Positions 18,205 to 27,422 of a stretch of DNA of 64,000 bases are shown here, piece by piece (within the stretch, counting starts at the first letter, position 1; each line of letters begins with the position of its first letter). Source of the stretch: an uncultured Lachnospiraceae bacterium. GTDB lineage: Bacteria > Bacillota > Clostridia > Lachnospirales > Lachnospiraceae. Both the position numbers and the translations under genes were made by a program. The notes under the pieces were generated by a model. That model was not told the origin of the DNA. It made no database searches and saw nothing but the letters and a program-made list of their open reading frames with translations. The DNA is taken from NCBI GenBank assembly GCA_910578405.1, contig CAJTQO010000001.1:142020-206019 (forward strand), given 5' to 3'.

Positions 18205-19218
18205 ATGAGAAGAAGGAGAAGGGACGGGGCCAGGAAAGAGAAGATGATTATGGCCCTCTCATCGGTATTTGTGCTGGCTGCATTAACAGCGACAGGGTTA
18301 TTTATCAGAGAAAGGAACGAGGACAAGAGCGACGGTTATGTGGTGGACTTCAGTTCGCTGGAAAACAACGGGGACGGGACGGCGCAGAATGAGGCCAGGA
18401 GCCTGGAGGAAATGGCAGAGGCCAAATTGGACGGGAATCAGCAGGGGATAGAGGACAACGCAGTGACTTCAGACGACCTGGATTATGACCCTTATTTCCA
18501 GGAAACGGATTCCCTGAGCGTGGAAAATACGGACGGCGAAGGGAATGGGACAAACCCGGACGCAGCGAAACCGGACAGCGAAACCGACGGTGATAAGAAA
18601 GCGCAGGCCGGAAAGGACAAGGGGAAAGAAAGTGATAAGGACAAAGAAAAGAATGAAACCGGAAGCGAAGGGATGATAGACGGCGCCAAGGACACCGCAG
18701 ACAGCGGGGAAGAGGAAAGCGTGCTGGAGGAAGTGGCGGCCATGGAGGAAATGGAAGATACGATGGCCATAGCCACTTCCACCTCCATCCAGCCGGCGCT
18801 GACTTTTAGCGACGGGGATACGCTGGCATGGCCGATTGTAGGCAATGTGCTGATTAACTACAGTATGGACAAGACAGTCTATTTTCCTACCTTGGAGCAG
18901 TATAAATATAATCCGGCCATTATTATTGCGGCGGTAGAGGGGGAGACGGTTACGGCCGCGGCCAACGGAAAAGTCAGGAGCATTAGGAAAGACCCGGAAT
19001 TGGGAAATGTCATCGTCATGGAATTGGGCAATGGATATGAACTGACTTATGGGCAGATTAAGGACATTACCGTATCGGAAGGAGGTTTTGTCAACCGGGG
19101 CGAAATTATCGGCAATGTGGCCGCTCCTACCAAATATTATACGGTGGAAGGATGCAATGTGTATTTTAAGCTGACAAAGGATGGGGCTCCCATAAACCCT
19201 ATGTCGAAACTGAATTAA
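18205..19218 (+). CDS. spoIIQ: SpoIIQ-like membrane protein with a degenerate M23/LytM domain
   Basis: 337 residues: very basic N-terminus, one membrane segment (about 14-34, IMALSSVFVLAALTATG), an acidic Lys/Asp/Glu-rich linker of about 150 residues, then an M23 fold (about 230-337). The domain keeps the shape of the family (TVTAAANGKVRSI, GNVIVMELGNGYELTYGQI). The zinc-site positions are changed: YGQ where active enzymes have YxH, and NVYFKL where they have HLHFE. That makes it a non-catalytic scaffold, as for SpoIIQ, which links the two membranes in engulfment by binding SpoIIIAH. ATG 18205 is chosen because GGAGG lies eight bases before it; two in-frame ATGs upstream (18190, 18199) lack one. 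The position behind spoIID supports the name, but the exact orthology is an inference. Confidence 0.82.
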   Translation: MRRRRRDGARKEKMIMALSSVFVLAALTATGLFIRERNEDKSDGYVVDFSSLENNGDGTAQNEARSLEEMAEAKLDGNQQGIEDNAVTSDDLDYDPYFQETDSLSVENTDGEGNGTNPDAAKPDSETDGDKKAQAGKDKGKESDKDKEKNETGSEGMIDGAKDTADSGEEESVLEEVAAMEEMEDTMAIATSTSIQPALTFSDGDTLAWPIVGNVLINYSMDKTVYFPTLEQYKYNPAIIIAAVEGETVTAAANGKVRSIRKDPELGNVIVMELGNGYELTYGQIKDITVSEGGFVNRGEIIGNVAAPTKYYTVEGCNVYFKLTKDGAPINPMSKLN

Positions 19219-19315
19219 ATCCAGGATGTCTTTTTGGACAGGCATTCTAAGGTTTTTGATATGGTTTGACGTGGAATAATAGGAAAGCGACAAATTTTGG
19301 ACAGACAGAACATTG

Positions 19316-19401
19316 GCCCTGCGGCATTTGTTGCCTGTGCCGGCTGGTTTATGGAGAATCATCCCATGGCCCGGCCGCATGGACAGAATCTGCCGCAGGG
19401 C
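19316..19401 (+). other. long inverted repeat in the leader of the amidohydrolase gene
   Basis: GCCCTGCGGCA (19316-19326) is perfectly complementary to TGCCGCAGGGC (19391-19401) around a GC-rich 64-base interior. No T-run follows, so it is not a terminator. It could be a structured 5' leader. I do not recognise a known riboswitch. Confidence 0.5.
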
Positions 19402-19525
19402 TGAATAACATTTTATGAAGAGGCAATCAGGGAAGCAAAGGAAGTCTATGGAACAAAGCGGGGAGAAAGAGTGGCGGGAAATAGCGGCGGAAAAATGTCC
19501 GGGAGAAAGAGAGGCGAAGCGCGGC

Positions 19526-20821
19526 ATGGAAAAATATATCATACATGGTAAGGTCATAACTATGGCAGAGCAGGCAAGCGGCATAAAAGGGTTTTATGAG
19601 GACGGTTATGTACACATCGCGGATGGGAAAATCGCAGGGGTTGGGGATATGAGGGATTGGAAAGAACTTGTCCAAGTAAGCGACCGGGCCGAGGTGATGG
19701 ATGTGGGCGGCAGGACGGTGATGCCGGGGCTTATTGAGGCGCATTGTCATATGGGGATTACCGAGGAGAAAAAGGGTATGGAAGGGGATGACTGCAATGA
19801 GAATGTGGATCCGGTAACGCCGTATTTGCGCGCCATAGACGCCATTAACCCGATGGACGCCGCCTTTGACGATGCGGTACGGGCAGGGATAACTTCGGCT
19901 ATGATTGGGCCAGGGAGCGCCAATGTGGTAGGTGGGCAGTTCGCTTTTATTAAGACAAAAGGAAGAAGGATAGACGATTTGGCGGTTTTGGCTCCCGCTG
20001 CTATGAAAATTGCATTTGGGGAAAATCCAAAGGTAAATTATTCCGGGCAGGGGAAAATGCCCGCTACCAGAATGGCGATAGCGGGGCTGCTGCGGGAAGA
20101 GTTGTTTTTGGCGAAGCAGTATTGGGAAAAGAAGAAGCAGGCGAAGCGGGAAGCGGGGACGCAGGCATTGGAGGGCATTCCCGATTTTGAGGAGGATTTC
20201 CGGTATGAGTGCTGGATTCCGGTATTTGAGAAGAAAATTCCTTTAAAGGCGCATGTACACCGGGTAGATGATATCTTTACAGCGATACGCATTGCAAAGG
20301 AATTTGGTCTGAATATGACGCTGGATCATTGCAGCGAAGGGCATTTGGTAGCGGAAGAACTGGCAAAAGAAGGCTTTCCGGCCATTGTTGGGCCGGACTT
20401 GTCCAGCCGGAGCAAAATCGAGGTGCAGAATGTGGCTTTCAAAACAGCGGGGATACTGCACGCGGCAGGGGTAAAAGTGGCAGTTACCACAGACCATCCG
20501 GTTTCCTTGATCCAGTCGCTGCCGATTTGCGCCGGATTTTGCGTAAAGTCCGGCATGGATATGGAGGCGGCGCTGCGGGCGATTACGATTCATGCGGCAC
20601 AGATCTGCAATGTGGCAGACCGGGTGGGCAGCTTAGAAATCGGGAAGGATGCGGACATCGCGGTGTTTGACGGGAACCCGTTGGAAGTCTCTTCGGAAAC
20701 GTTCTGCACATGGATTGATGGGGAAGTGGCGTTTCGGCAGGAAGAAGGGGGAAAGGAACAGGGAGCGTCCATAAGAAAAAGGGAACAGGAAGCGCAGGCA
20801 GGAAAAAAGGGGAAAGGATGA
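19526..20821 (+). CDS. amidohydrolase (imidazolonepropionase-like)
   Basis: Metal-dependent hydrolase of the amidohydrolase superfamily, cytoplasmic, 431 residues. Metal-site landmarks are EAHCHMG (HxH after the first strand), KAHVHRVDD, LDHCSEGH and the TTDHP aspartate region. The C-terminal composite sheet carries GSLEIGKDADIAVFDGNPL, typical of this group. Related enzymes act on cyclic amides, imidazolones or peptide-like substrates; the substrate here is unknown. The frame is open further upstream (ATG 19415 and 19448; the latter has AAGGAAG close by). The extra residues are purely charged and unlike the family, so ATG 19526 is chosen with modest confidence. A 700-base gene-free stretch follows. 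Confidence 0.85.
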   Translation: MEKYIIHGKVITMAEQASGIKGFYEDGYVHIADGKIAGVGDMRDWKELVQVSDRAEVMDVGGRTVMPGLIEAHCHMGITEEKKGMEGDDCNENVDPVTPYLRAIDAINPMDAAFDDAVRAGITSAMIGPGSANVVGGQFAFIKTKGRRIDDLAVLAPAAMKIAFGENPKVNYSGQGKMPATRMAIAGLLREELFLAKQYWEKKKQAKREAGTQALEGIPDFEEDFRYECWIPVFEKKIPLKAHVHRVDDIFTAIRIAKEFGLNMTLDHCSEGHLVAEELAKEGFPAIVGPDLSSRSKIEVQNVAFKTAGILHAAGVKVAVTTDHPVSLIQSLPICAGFCVKSGMDMEAALRAITIHAAQICNVADRVGSLEIGKDADIAVFDGNPLEVSSETFCTWIDGEVAFRQEEGGKEQGASIRKREQEAQAGKKGKG

Positions 20822-21100
20822 GCTGACGGTAAGAAAGAGAGAGGAAGCGTCAATGGGAGGATGAGGAAGGGAAACGCAATAAGTAGAAGGGGAGAGGAAG
20901 CGTGGGCAATGCGTAGGGGAAAGGAAGGGGCAGCGAGAAAGGGAAGGAGTCGGCAGGAAGGGGAAAAACGCTGACAGGGAGAAGGAAAGAGGAAAGGGGA
21001 TGGAGGCGGGAGGCATGGGAACGGAGAAACGGCGCATTGCAGGGGAAAGCAGGAAGAAAAGCAGGGCCGCAGTGCAGGTAGGAAAAACAGTGGTGAAAAA
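20822..21100 (+). other. gene-free purine-rich stretch
   Basis: About 280 bases are almost wholly G/A on the plus strand, with GGGGAGAGGAAGCG-type near-repeats and no convincing coding frame. It continues the Gly/Lys/Glu-rich tail of the preceding gene at the base-composition level and may have grown from the same kind of minisatellite. Confidence 0.6.
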
Positions 21101-21103
21101 TAT

Positions 21104-21129
21104 GCCTTCCGGTTAGGAAGGCTATTTTT
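21104..21129 (+). terminator. intrinsic terminator in the amidohydrolase-ddl gap
   Basis: GCCTTCC (21104-21110) pairs with GGAAGGC (21116-21122). Flanking AAAAATA and TATTTTT can extend the stem, so it could work in both directions. Between here and the ddl start at 21525 I see no gene. A TATAAT at 21161-21166 is a possible -10 without a clear -35. Confidence 0.75.
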
Positions 21130-21524
21130 GGATGGAATGCAATTGATTTTAGCGGAAGAATATAATAAGATAGGATTAGTTGCTGTCTGGCAGGCGTGGG
21201 AGGAGAGAGGGCATTTGAGAGAGGGGACAGTGCAAAGCTTGGCATTAAAAGGGCAGGAAAGAGGGTAGGGAGGATATAGCTTTGCAGATAGTTGGCGCTG
21301 TTGGCGGGCAGGTGCATATTTTAACTATAACAGGCAGTTTTTTATTTTACATAGAAGAAAGAGAAACATAAGTTGGTGGCAGAGCGGGTTTCTGAGGATT
21401 GGCAGAGCAGGGCGCTGCGGAATGGTTAAGGGAATAGCCTGAGAACAGGCTATAGGAACGGGAGAGAAAACATTGAAAATGCTGTAATAGAAAGCAGAAC
21501 ATAGAAAACAGGGAGGGACGCAAT

Positions 21525-22577
21525 ATGAAAGTAGTGATTTTAGCCGGGGGGATTAGCACGGAGAGGGATGTGTCATTAAGTACCGGGAGGATGATTTATG
21601 AGGCTGTGAAAAAAAATGGACACCAGGCAGTGATGTTAGATGTGTACTTGGGATATACAGGGGAAAATGTGGAAACAATTTTTGACAGGGAAGAGGACTG
21701 GGCAAGGGAAGTTGGCATGGTAGGGGAAGAGAAACCGGATATCGGGAAGGTAAAGGCCATGCGGGAGGACGGAGGAAAAAGCTTTTTCGGGCCGGAAGCG
21801 CTCCGGATTTGCCAGATGGCAGATGTGGTGTTCCTGGCTTTGCATGGTGAAAATGGGGAAGACGGCAGAATACAGGCTTGTTTTGATTTAATGGGGATAC
21901 GGTATACCGGGACGGACTATGTCAGTTCGGCGCTTTGCATGGATAAGGGGCTGGCTAAGGAGTTGTTTGATTATCATGGGATACCGACTCCCAAGGGGAT
22001 AAGGCTTGGGAAAGGGGAGCCGGATCCCAGGTCTGTCCCATTTCCCTGTATAGTCAAATCATGCTGCGGTGGCTCCAGCGTAGGAGTGTGTATCGCTCAT
22101 GATGAGGAAGAATATGGACTTGCGCTGCAGGAAGGTTTCCGTTATGATAAAGAGGTTATTATTGAACAATATATAAAGGGCAGGGAATTCTCCGTAGGGG
22201 TTTTGGACGGGAAGGCGCTGCCAGTAATAGAAATTGCCCCCTTGAATGGGTTTTACAACTATAAAAATAAGTACCAGGCAGGCAGTACGGTAGAGACTTG
22301 CCCGGCGCAGCTTCCGGACTGGAAGACGAGGGAAATGCAGCATTTGGCAGAGCAGGCGTTCCGTGTGCTGCGCCTTAAAAATTATGCCAGGATGGATTTT
22401 ATGATGAGTGAGGAAGGGGAAATATTCTGCCTGGAGGCCAATACGCTGCCGGGGATGACTCCAACTTCGCTTTTGCCGCAGGAGGCGAAAGCTGCCGGCA
22501 TCCGTTTTGAAGAATTGTGTGAGCGGATTCTGCAGTCTGCCGTGGGTGCAGGCTATAAGGGGCCGTCGGAGGGTTAG
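21525..22577 (+). CDS. ddl: D-alanine--D-alanine ligase
   Basis: ATP-grasp enzyme that makes the D-Ala-D-Ala dipeptide for peptidoglycan precursors. 350 residues, a normal length. Visible motifs are the N-terminal GGISTERDVSL, the LHGENGEDG loop, the KSCCGGSSVGV phosphate-binding loop, and FCLEANTLPGMTPTS at the metal site. The omega-loop region GFYNYKNKYQAGSTVETCPA is of the D-Ala-D-Ala type (F/Y-Y-x-x-K-Y), unlike the ligase at 47476. ATG 21525 has GGGAGG eight bases upstream. murF follows after 22 bases, a common pairing, so the two probably form one operon that makes and then uses the dipeptide. It is the housekeeping ligase alongside the vanG-type one. Confidence 0.94.
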   Translation: MKVVILAGGISTERDVSLSTGRMIYEAVKKNGHQAVMLDVYLGYTGENVETIFDREEDWAREVGMVGEEKPDIGKVKAMREDGGKSFFGPEALRICQMADVVFLALHGENGEDGRIQACFDLMGIRYTGTDYVSSALCMDKGLAKELFDYHGIPTPKGIRLGKGEPDPRSVPFPCIVKSCCGGSSVGVCIAHDEEEYGLALQEGFRYDKEVIIEQYIKGREFSVGVLDGKALPVIEIAPLNGFYNYKNKYQAGSTVETCPAQLPDWKTREMQHLAEQAFRVLRLKNYARMDFMMSEEGEIFCLEANTLPGMTPTSLLPQEAKAAGIRFEELCERILQSAVGAGYKGPSEG

Positions 22578-22599
22578 GAACCTGTGGAAAGGAGAAGGG

Positions 22600-24012
22600 A
22601 TGGGGATGAAGAATCTTACATTAAGGAATATAGCGATGGCTTGCGGCGGAACGTTGCGCTTTGGCGGCAAACCGGAAGGGGAAACGGCAAGCGGTAAGGA
22701 AGTGGAAGGGGTTGTGCTGGATTCCCGGCAGGTAAAGGAGGGATGCCTTTTTATAGCGACGAAGGGCAGGCAGGCGGATGGCCATGCTTTTATTCCGCAG
22801 GTTTTGCAGAAAGGGGCGGCTGGCGTAGTCTGTGAGAAACTGCCCAAAGACTGGAAAGAGGGGGGGAATTTTATTCTGGTGGAAGACTCTTTCCAGGCGC
22901 TAAAGGATATTGCCGCGTTTTACCGGGAACAGTTGGAGATAAAAGTGGTGGGAATTACCGGGAGTGTGGGGAAAACCAGCACAAAGGAATTTATTGCCTG
23001 TGTGTTGGCAAAAAAGTGTCAGGTATTGAAAACAGAGGGGAATTTTAACAATGAGATAGGGCTGCCGCTGACCATTTTAAAAATCAGGGACTGCCATGAG
23101 GTGGCTGTAGTGGAAATGGGAATCAGTGATTTTGGGGAAATGCGCCGTTTGAGCCGGATTGCCAAGCCTGATATTTGCGTATTGACCAATATCGGGCAAT
23201 GCCATTTGGAAAACCTGAAGTCCCGGCAGGGTATTTTAAAGGCAAAAACGGAAATTTTTGATTTTATGCAAAAGGACGGCATGGTCTGCCTGAATGGGGA
23301 CGATGACATGCTGGCGACAGTGACGCAAGTTAAGGGGCGTAAACCGCTGACGTTTGGCCGGAAGGAAACGAATGGGGTGTATGCAGACAGAGTGGAGAAT
23401 AAGGGACTGTTTGGCAGCAGCGTAAGAATACACGTTGGAGAATTGGAGTTTTGGGCAGATATTCCGCTGCCAGGGGAGCATATGGTGTACAATGCGCTGG
23501 CGGCGGCCTGTGTGGGGAACCTGTTTGGAATAGGGGAAGAGGGGATTCGACAGGGGATTGCCAGTGTGGAGCCGGTAGGGGGCAGGAGCCATATCATCCG
23601 CCTTACGGACAGGGTAGTGATTGATGACTGTTATAATGCCAATCCGGTTTCCATGTGTGCGGCCCTTGATCTTCTTGGTACGGCGTTTACAAGGAAAGCG
23701 GCTGTCCTTGGAGACATGTTTGAGTTGGGCGAAGGAGAGAAGGAAATGCATGGCAGGGTAGGCGCCTATGCGGTGGAAAAAGGAGTGGATGTGTTGGTCT
23801 GCATAGGGAGTTTGTCCAAATCCATGTACGAGGAAGCGGGGAAGACGGCGCAAAGGCTGGGCATTTCGGAAGGAAACCTGTACTATTTCCCGGAAAAAAA
23901 GGATTTCCTTGGAAGATGGCAGGAGATTTTGCAAAAAGGGGATACCGTGCTGGTCAAAGCGTCCCATGGGATGGCGTTTGAAGAGATTGTGAAAAGGATA
24001 GCGGAACATTGA
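22600..24012 (+). CDS. murF: UDP-MurNAc-tripeptide--D-Ala-D-Ala ligase
   Basis: Mur ligase that adds D-Ala-D-Ala to the UDP-MurNAc-tripeptide in the cytoplasm. 470 residues. The N-terminal substrate domain has VVLDSRQVKEGCLFIA. The ATP-binding P-loop is GITGSVGKTSTKEF at about residues 118-131, followed by EGNFNNEIGLPLT and VVEMGISDFGEM. The C-terminal domain carries DDCYNANPVSM and VLGDMFELG. ATG 22600 is preceded by AAAGGAG five bases away; the open frame extends into ddl but without a start signal. It lies 22 bases after ddl and 88 bases before a membrane protein, and is probably co-transcribed with both. Confidence 0.96.
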   Translation: MGMKNLTLRNIAMACGGTLRFGGKPEGETASGKEVEGVVLDSRQVKEGCLFIATKGRQADGHAFIPQVLQKGAAGVVCEKLPKDWKEGGNFILVEDSFQALKDIAAFYREQLEIKVVGITGSVGKTSTKEFIACVLAKKCQVLKTEGNFNNEIGLPLTILKIRDCHEVAVVEMGISDFGEMRRLSRIAKPDICVLTNIGQCHLENLKSRQGILKAKTEIFDFMQKDGMVCLNGDDDMLATVTQVKGRKPLTFGRKETNGVYADRVENKGLFGSSVRIHVGELEFWADIPLPGEHMVYNALAAACVGNLFGIGEEGIRQGIASVEPVGGRSHIIRLTDRVVIDDCYNANPVSMCAALDLLGTAFTRKAAVLGDMFELGEGEKEMHGRVGAYAVEKGVDVLVCIGSLSKSMYEEAGKTAQRLGISEGNLYYFPEKKDFLGRWQEILQKGDTVLVKASHGMAFEEIVKRIAEH

Positions 24013-24100
24013 GCGGATATGGAAGGAAGATTTTGCGGGACAGACAGATTTTATAAAAGATGCGGTAAGCCAAAGGGGAAGGAAGGGACAGGAATACAGA

Positions 24101-25702
24101 ATGGGAAAGAAGCGGAACAAAACAGGGGAGAAAGCGAATATTTTTGAGACAGTCCGAACGCAGGGAGTGGAAATCTATCTGTTTCTGATGCTTTGCGTAT
24201 ATCCTTTGTTTATGGGGAAGGGGTATGGAGAGCTGATTTACAGGAAGTGGGCCTTGTTTTTGTACGCCACTATGGCTTTTGTGGCAGTCAGCGCAGTGAC
24301 CGGATGCGCGGCAGCGGCAGTAGGGAGGAGAACGCTGCACGGGCAGGGGAAAGGCGGGAGGTTTTGGGAGCGTTGGATTCTTACGGACTGGTTTGTCCTG
24401 GGCTATATGGTCTGCGCCTTGATTTCTTATGTGGGCGCGGTGGAGCATGAAGCGGGTTTTTGGGGAGTGGAGACATGGTATTTGGGGCTGGCTTCACAAT
24501 TATTGTTCGGGGGAATTTATTTCGGCGTTTCCAGGGGATATGCGGAGTTAAAATATTTAGAGTATCTGGCGGCGGCTGTGTTAATGGCGGTGAATGGGAT
24601 TATTGTGCTGCAGCGGTTTGGCGTGGATGTGGCCAACCTTTATGCAGGATATGGTTCTGAGGTGAAGCAGCTTTTTGTCACAACGCAGGGACAGGTCACT
24701 TGGACATCCAGCTATACCAGTATTGTGCTGGTGGCAGGCATGGGGATGTACTATTTATCGCAAGAAAAGCGGGAGAAGCTTTTTTTGGGGATTTGCATTG
24801 GATTTGGTTTTGGCGCGGGAATGCTGATTAACTGTGACAGCGGTATGCTGGCGGTAGCGGCGGCGCTGATGGTGATGGCGTGGCAGGCCATCGGGCATAA
24901 GGACAGGCTGCTTGCCCTGGCGGAAATTGTGATGGCCGCGTTGGCGGCAGTGGCTATAGTGGGCATTTTGGAGCGTTGCCTGGAAGAGAGGATGGTTCCT
25001 ATTGACGCTGTGTATTTGAAGGTGGCGCAGAGCTGGCTGGTATATGCGCTGTTAGCGGCAGTGGCCGTTTTTTACCTGTTTGTGAAAAAGGGAAGCGTCC
25101 CCTGGGCGGAAAAGGGGCGCATGGTGCGGGCGTTAAAGGGCATTTATGTGGCGCTTGTCTGTTTGGGGATTGCTGGTATGGCGGCATTGTTTATCCTGCA
25201 TGGGAAAGGGTATTTTGCCGGAGGGCCTACCGGGACGTATTTCCGTTTTGATAAGGAATGGGGGAAGGGACGGGGATTTATATGGCGTGTGGGCGCAGCG
25301 GTGTTTGCGGATTATAATATATGGCGAAAGCTGTTTGGCTGCGGCCCGGATAACTTTATGGCCTATTCCTATGGCCTGATGGGGGAGGAAATGCGGAATT
25401 TCTGGCCTGCTTTGACTATAACCAATGTACATAATGAGTGGTTTAACGGAGTCCTGAATTATGGAATCGTGGGCGGGGCCGCATATTTGGGTATATTTGT
25501 GACGGCGGCATACCGGCTGCTGCGGTCTGCATTAGAAAAGGAAGAGGCGGTTATGTTTGGCGCCGGGCTGGCGGTTGTGGGTTATATGGCGCATAATCTG
25601 CTCTGTTATCAACAGATTATTGGGACGCCGCTCATTTTCCTTCTGATGGGGATTGGCGTGGCGAAGGTCAGAAAAAAAGAGACGGTTAAAAAAGAAGAAT
25701 AA
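24101..25702 (+). CDS. O-antigen ligase-like / Wzy-type polytopic membrane protein
   Basis: 533 residues with roughly 10-12 membrane segments and a large loop near residues 370-430. The Wzy_C/O-antigen-ligase hallmarks are in that region: GRGFIWR, FGCGPDNFMAYS and TNVHNEWFNGVLNYGIVGG. Such enzymes polymerise or transfer surface glycans at the outer face of the membrane. The partner glycan is not evident from the neighbours, which are peptidoglycan precursor genes (ddl, murF). The stop codon lies inside the left arm of a 24 bp terminator hairpin shared with the convergent plsC. A glycan ligase or polymerase role is family-level inference; bacterial homologues also include SpoVB-independent teichoic-type ligases. 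Confidence 0.85.
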   Translation: MGKKRNKTGEKANIFETVRTQGVEIYLFLMLCVYPLFMGKGYGELIYRKWALFLYATMAFVAVSAVTGCAAAAVGRRTLHGQGKGGRFWERWILTDWFVLGYMVCALISYVGAVEHEAGFWGVETWYLGLASQLLFGGIYFGVSRGYAELKYLEYLAAAVLMAVNGIIVLQRFGVDVANLYAGYGSEVKQLFVTTQGQVTWTSSYTSIVLVAGMGMYYLSQEKREKLFLGICIGFGFGAGMLINCDSGMLAVAAALMVMAWQAIGHKDRLLALAEIVMAALAAVAIVGILERCLEERMVPIDAVYLKVAQSWLVYALLAAVAVFYLFVKKGSVPWAEKGRMVRALKGIYVALVCLGIAGMAALFILHGKGYFAGGPTGTYFRFDKEWGKGRGFIWRVGAAVFADYNIWRKLFGCGPDNFMAYSYGLMGEEMRNFWPALTITNVHNEWFNGVLNYGIVGGAAYLGIFVTAAYRLLRSALEKEEAVMFGAGLAVVGYMAHNLLCYQQIIGTPLIFLLMGIGVAKVRKKETVKKEE

Positions 25703-25769
25703 AACGGAAAAGAAGATATTCCGGAATGCTCTTGCAAGGCATCCTGGAATATCTTCTTTTCCGTTTTAT
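25699..25769. terminator. bidirectional terminator between convergent genes
   Basis: A perfect 24 bp inverted repeat (25699-25722 / 25746-25769) with a 23-base loop. The ends are ATAAAACGG and CCGTTTTAT, so each strand reads GC pairs and then T-rich sequence. It overlaps the stop codon of the upstream plus-strand gene. Confidence 0.92.
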
Positions 25770-25787
25770 TTTGTCATTATTTCCTGC

Positions 25788-26522
25788 TTATACAGCGTCT
25801 TTGTTTTTAAAATAAGTTTCCTGGATAACCTGCTGCACATGGGCGCCCACAAATTTCCGCTCGGCTTTGGGCAAGTCTTTGATGTAAATTGGTTTGCAGT
25901 ATTCCAGGATAACATGCGCCCGGCGGATTTTCGGAAGGTGGTCTTCGAAAATGGCCGCAGAGTTGTTTAAGCACATAGGCACGATGGGACAGCCGGATTT
26001 CTCCGCAATCTTGAAGCTTCCTTCGTGGAACGGCAGGAAGGTATCAGGGACTTTGTTGCGTGTGCCTTCCGGGAAGATGCAGATGGATATTCCGGATTTT
26101 ACTTTATCAATGGCTGTCAGTATAGTCTTTAACCCTTCTTTGAGGTCGTCCCGGTTCAAAAACAGGCAATGGAGGTTTTTCATCCAGTTGACCAGAAGGG
26201 GATAACGCAGCATTTCTTTTTTGGCAATATAGCCGGTGGGCCTTGGCACCCTGGTATAGGTCAGCAGGATGTCAAAATAACTGCGGTGGTTCCCAACATA
26301 CAGTACCGCCGTATCTTTTGGCACATTTTCTTCCCCAATGACAGTCAGGGAGACGCCGCAGAACCAGAGGCAGACGCGGAACGCCCAGTTGACGATGGCA
26401 AGGGAACTTCTGTTTTTCAAATCCATATTAAATTTTCCAAGGATCCATTCCACAATCAGCAGAGGGATGCTGAGGACAAGGAATAAAATAACAAAGAGTG
26501 CAACACATAAAAAACGTATCAT
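25788..26522 (-). CDS. plsC: 1-acyl-sn-glycerol-3-phosphate acyltransferase
   Basis: Membrane acyltransferase that makes phosphatidic acid from lysophosphatidic acid. 244 residues. It has an N-terminal membrane segment (LCVALFVILFLVLSIPLLI), the catalytic HX4D box in GNHRSYFD and the substrate motif FPEGTR. A third block (PIVPMCLNN) is also present. The frame opens at 26558, but ATG at 26522 has GGAAAGGA nine bases upstream and starts right before the membrane segment. It is convergent with the O-antigen-ligase-like gene and shares its terminator. A possible -10 (TATAAT on the minus strand near 26597) has no clear -35. Confidence 0.93.
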   Translation of the reverse strand: MIRFLCVALFVILFLVLSIPLLIVEWILGKFNMDLKNRSSLAIVNWAFRVCLWFCGVSLTVIGEENVPKDTAVLYVGNHRSYFDILLTYTRVPRPTGYIAKKEMLRYPLLVNWMKNLHCLFLNRDDLKEGLKTILTAIDKVKSGISICIFPEGTRNKVPDTFLPFHEGSFKIAEKSGCPIVPMCLNNSAAIFEDHLPKIRRAHVILEYCKPIYIKDLPKAERKFVGAHVQQVIQETYFKNKDAV

Positions 26523-26936
26523 AAGCTGATGTCCTTTCCGGAGATTTGTTTTCGGCATGGAAACCGTATCTGGAGCAAATATGCCCTCTTTTGATTATAA
26601 TAAAAAAAAGCCGGGAATGCTACTATAACCTCCGGGAAAATGGGGGAAATTTATACAAGGTGGGGGATAAGGCGCACAAAGGGGAGAAGCGGTTGAAAAA
26701 AGGGGTGGTTCATGATAAGATTTTCCATAAAGCTTTTTATGACAAAGAACGATATAAGGCGGTGGTTGGGTTGATTTATGTTTATACTTATAAGCAGGGG
26801 GGAAGAGGACTGGATTTTTGAGAACGATTGGTATTTTAACTTATATACAAGCAAAGGCATTTGCATATGAATGGCCAAGGTATAATTGGACAGTATAGCA
26901 AATAAAATAGGTAGAAAAGGAAAAGGATGCAGCGCA

Positions 26937-27371
26937 ATGGGGAAAAGGTATCTTTGGCTTGGGATGGTTGCGGCGTTTATTTTTTTCTGCCTGGCAGGAT
27001 GCAAAGCGGAAGAGAAAGAGGGGAATGGAAAAATCAAGGATTTGGAATTTACGGTGCTGGGAGAGGAAAATGTGCCGGAGGAACTGAAGCAGGTGATTGA
27101 GGAGAAGAAGGGGAAGGAATTTAAAATTACGTATCAGGATGGGGATTTTTTGTATATATGCGTAGGGTATGGGAAGCAGGAGACGGGAGGGTACAGCATT
27201 ACGGTAAATGATTTGTACTTGACGGCCAACGCCATTTACGTAGATACGAATCTGATTGGCCCGGAACCGGAGAACCGGGAACTGTATCATGCGCAGGAGA
27301 CGGAGGGGGCTTCTTATCCTTATATTGTGGTAAAAATGCAATATTTGGATAAAGCGGTGGTTTTCGATTGA
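26937..27371 (+). CDS. small lipoprotein with PrcB C-terminal-like domain
   Basis: 144 residues. The N-terminus has a signal sequence with a lipobox (FFCLAGC), so it should be a lipid-anchored surface protein. The C-terminal half resembles the PrcB_C domain: a GGYSITVNDLYL segment followed by a Gly-Pro turn and YPYIVVKM. In other bacteria PrcB-type proteins accompany proteases, but no protease gene is near, so the role is unknown. ATG 26937 is chosen over the upstream frame start (26886) because AAAAGGA lies nine bases before it and a TATAAT at 26881-26886 overlaps the earlier start. Confidence 0.75.
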   Translation: MGKRYLWLGMVAAFIFFCLAGCKAEEKEGNGKIKDLEFTVLGEENVPEELKQVIEEKKGKEFKITYQDGDFLYICVGYGKQETGGYSITVNDLYLTANAIYVDTNLIGPEPENRELYHAQETEGASYPYIVVKMQYLDKAVVFD

Positions 27372-27422
27372 TGTTGCGAAGCGGATAGGATATACTGGAA
27401 AAAAGGCTGTGAGCGTTATGTG

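Noticed and set aside
18469..19584. 371-codon minus-strand frame
   Set aside because: It is the shadow of the spoIIQ-like gene, lacks a start signal and has an unlikely composition.
21143..21166. TTGATT and TATAAT as a ddl promoter
   Set aside because: Spacing is 12 bases, too short; only the -10 is plausible.
20822..21317. Minus-strand frames in the purine-rich gap
   Set aside because: They translate as Pro/Leu/Ser-rich low complexity from polypyrimidine sequence and have no start signals.
26559..26821. Small open frame (91 codons) upstream of the PrcB-like gene
   Set aside because: No ribosome-binding site and composition unlike a protein; it overlaps the plsC upstream region.
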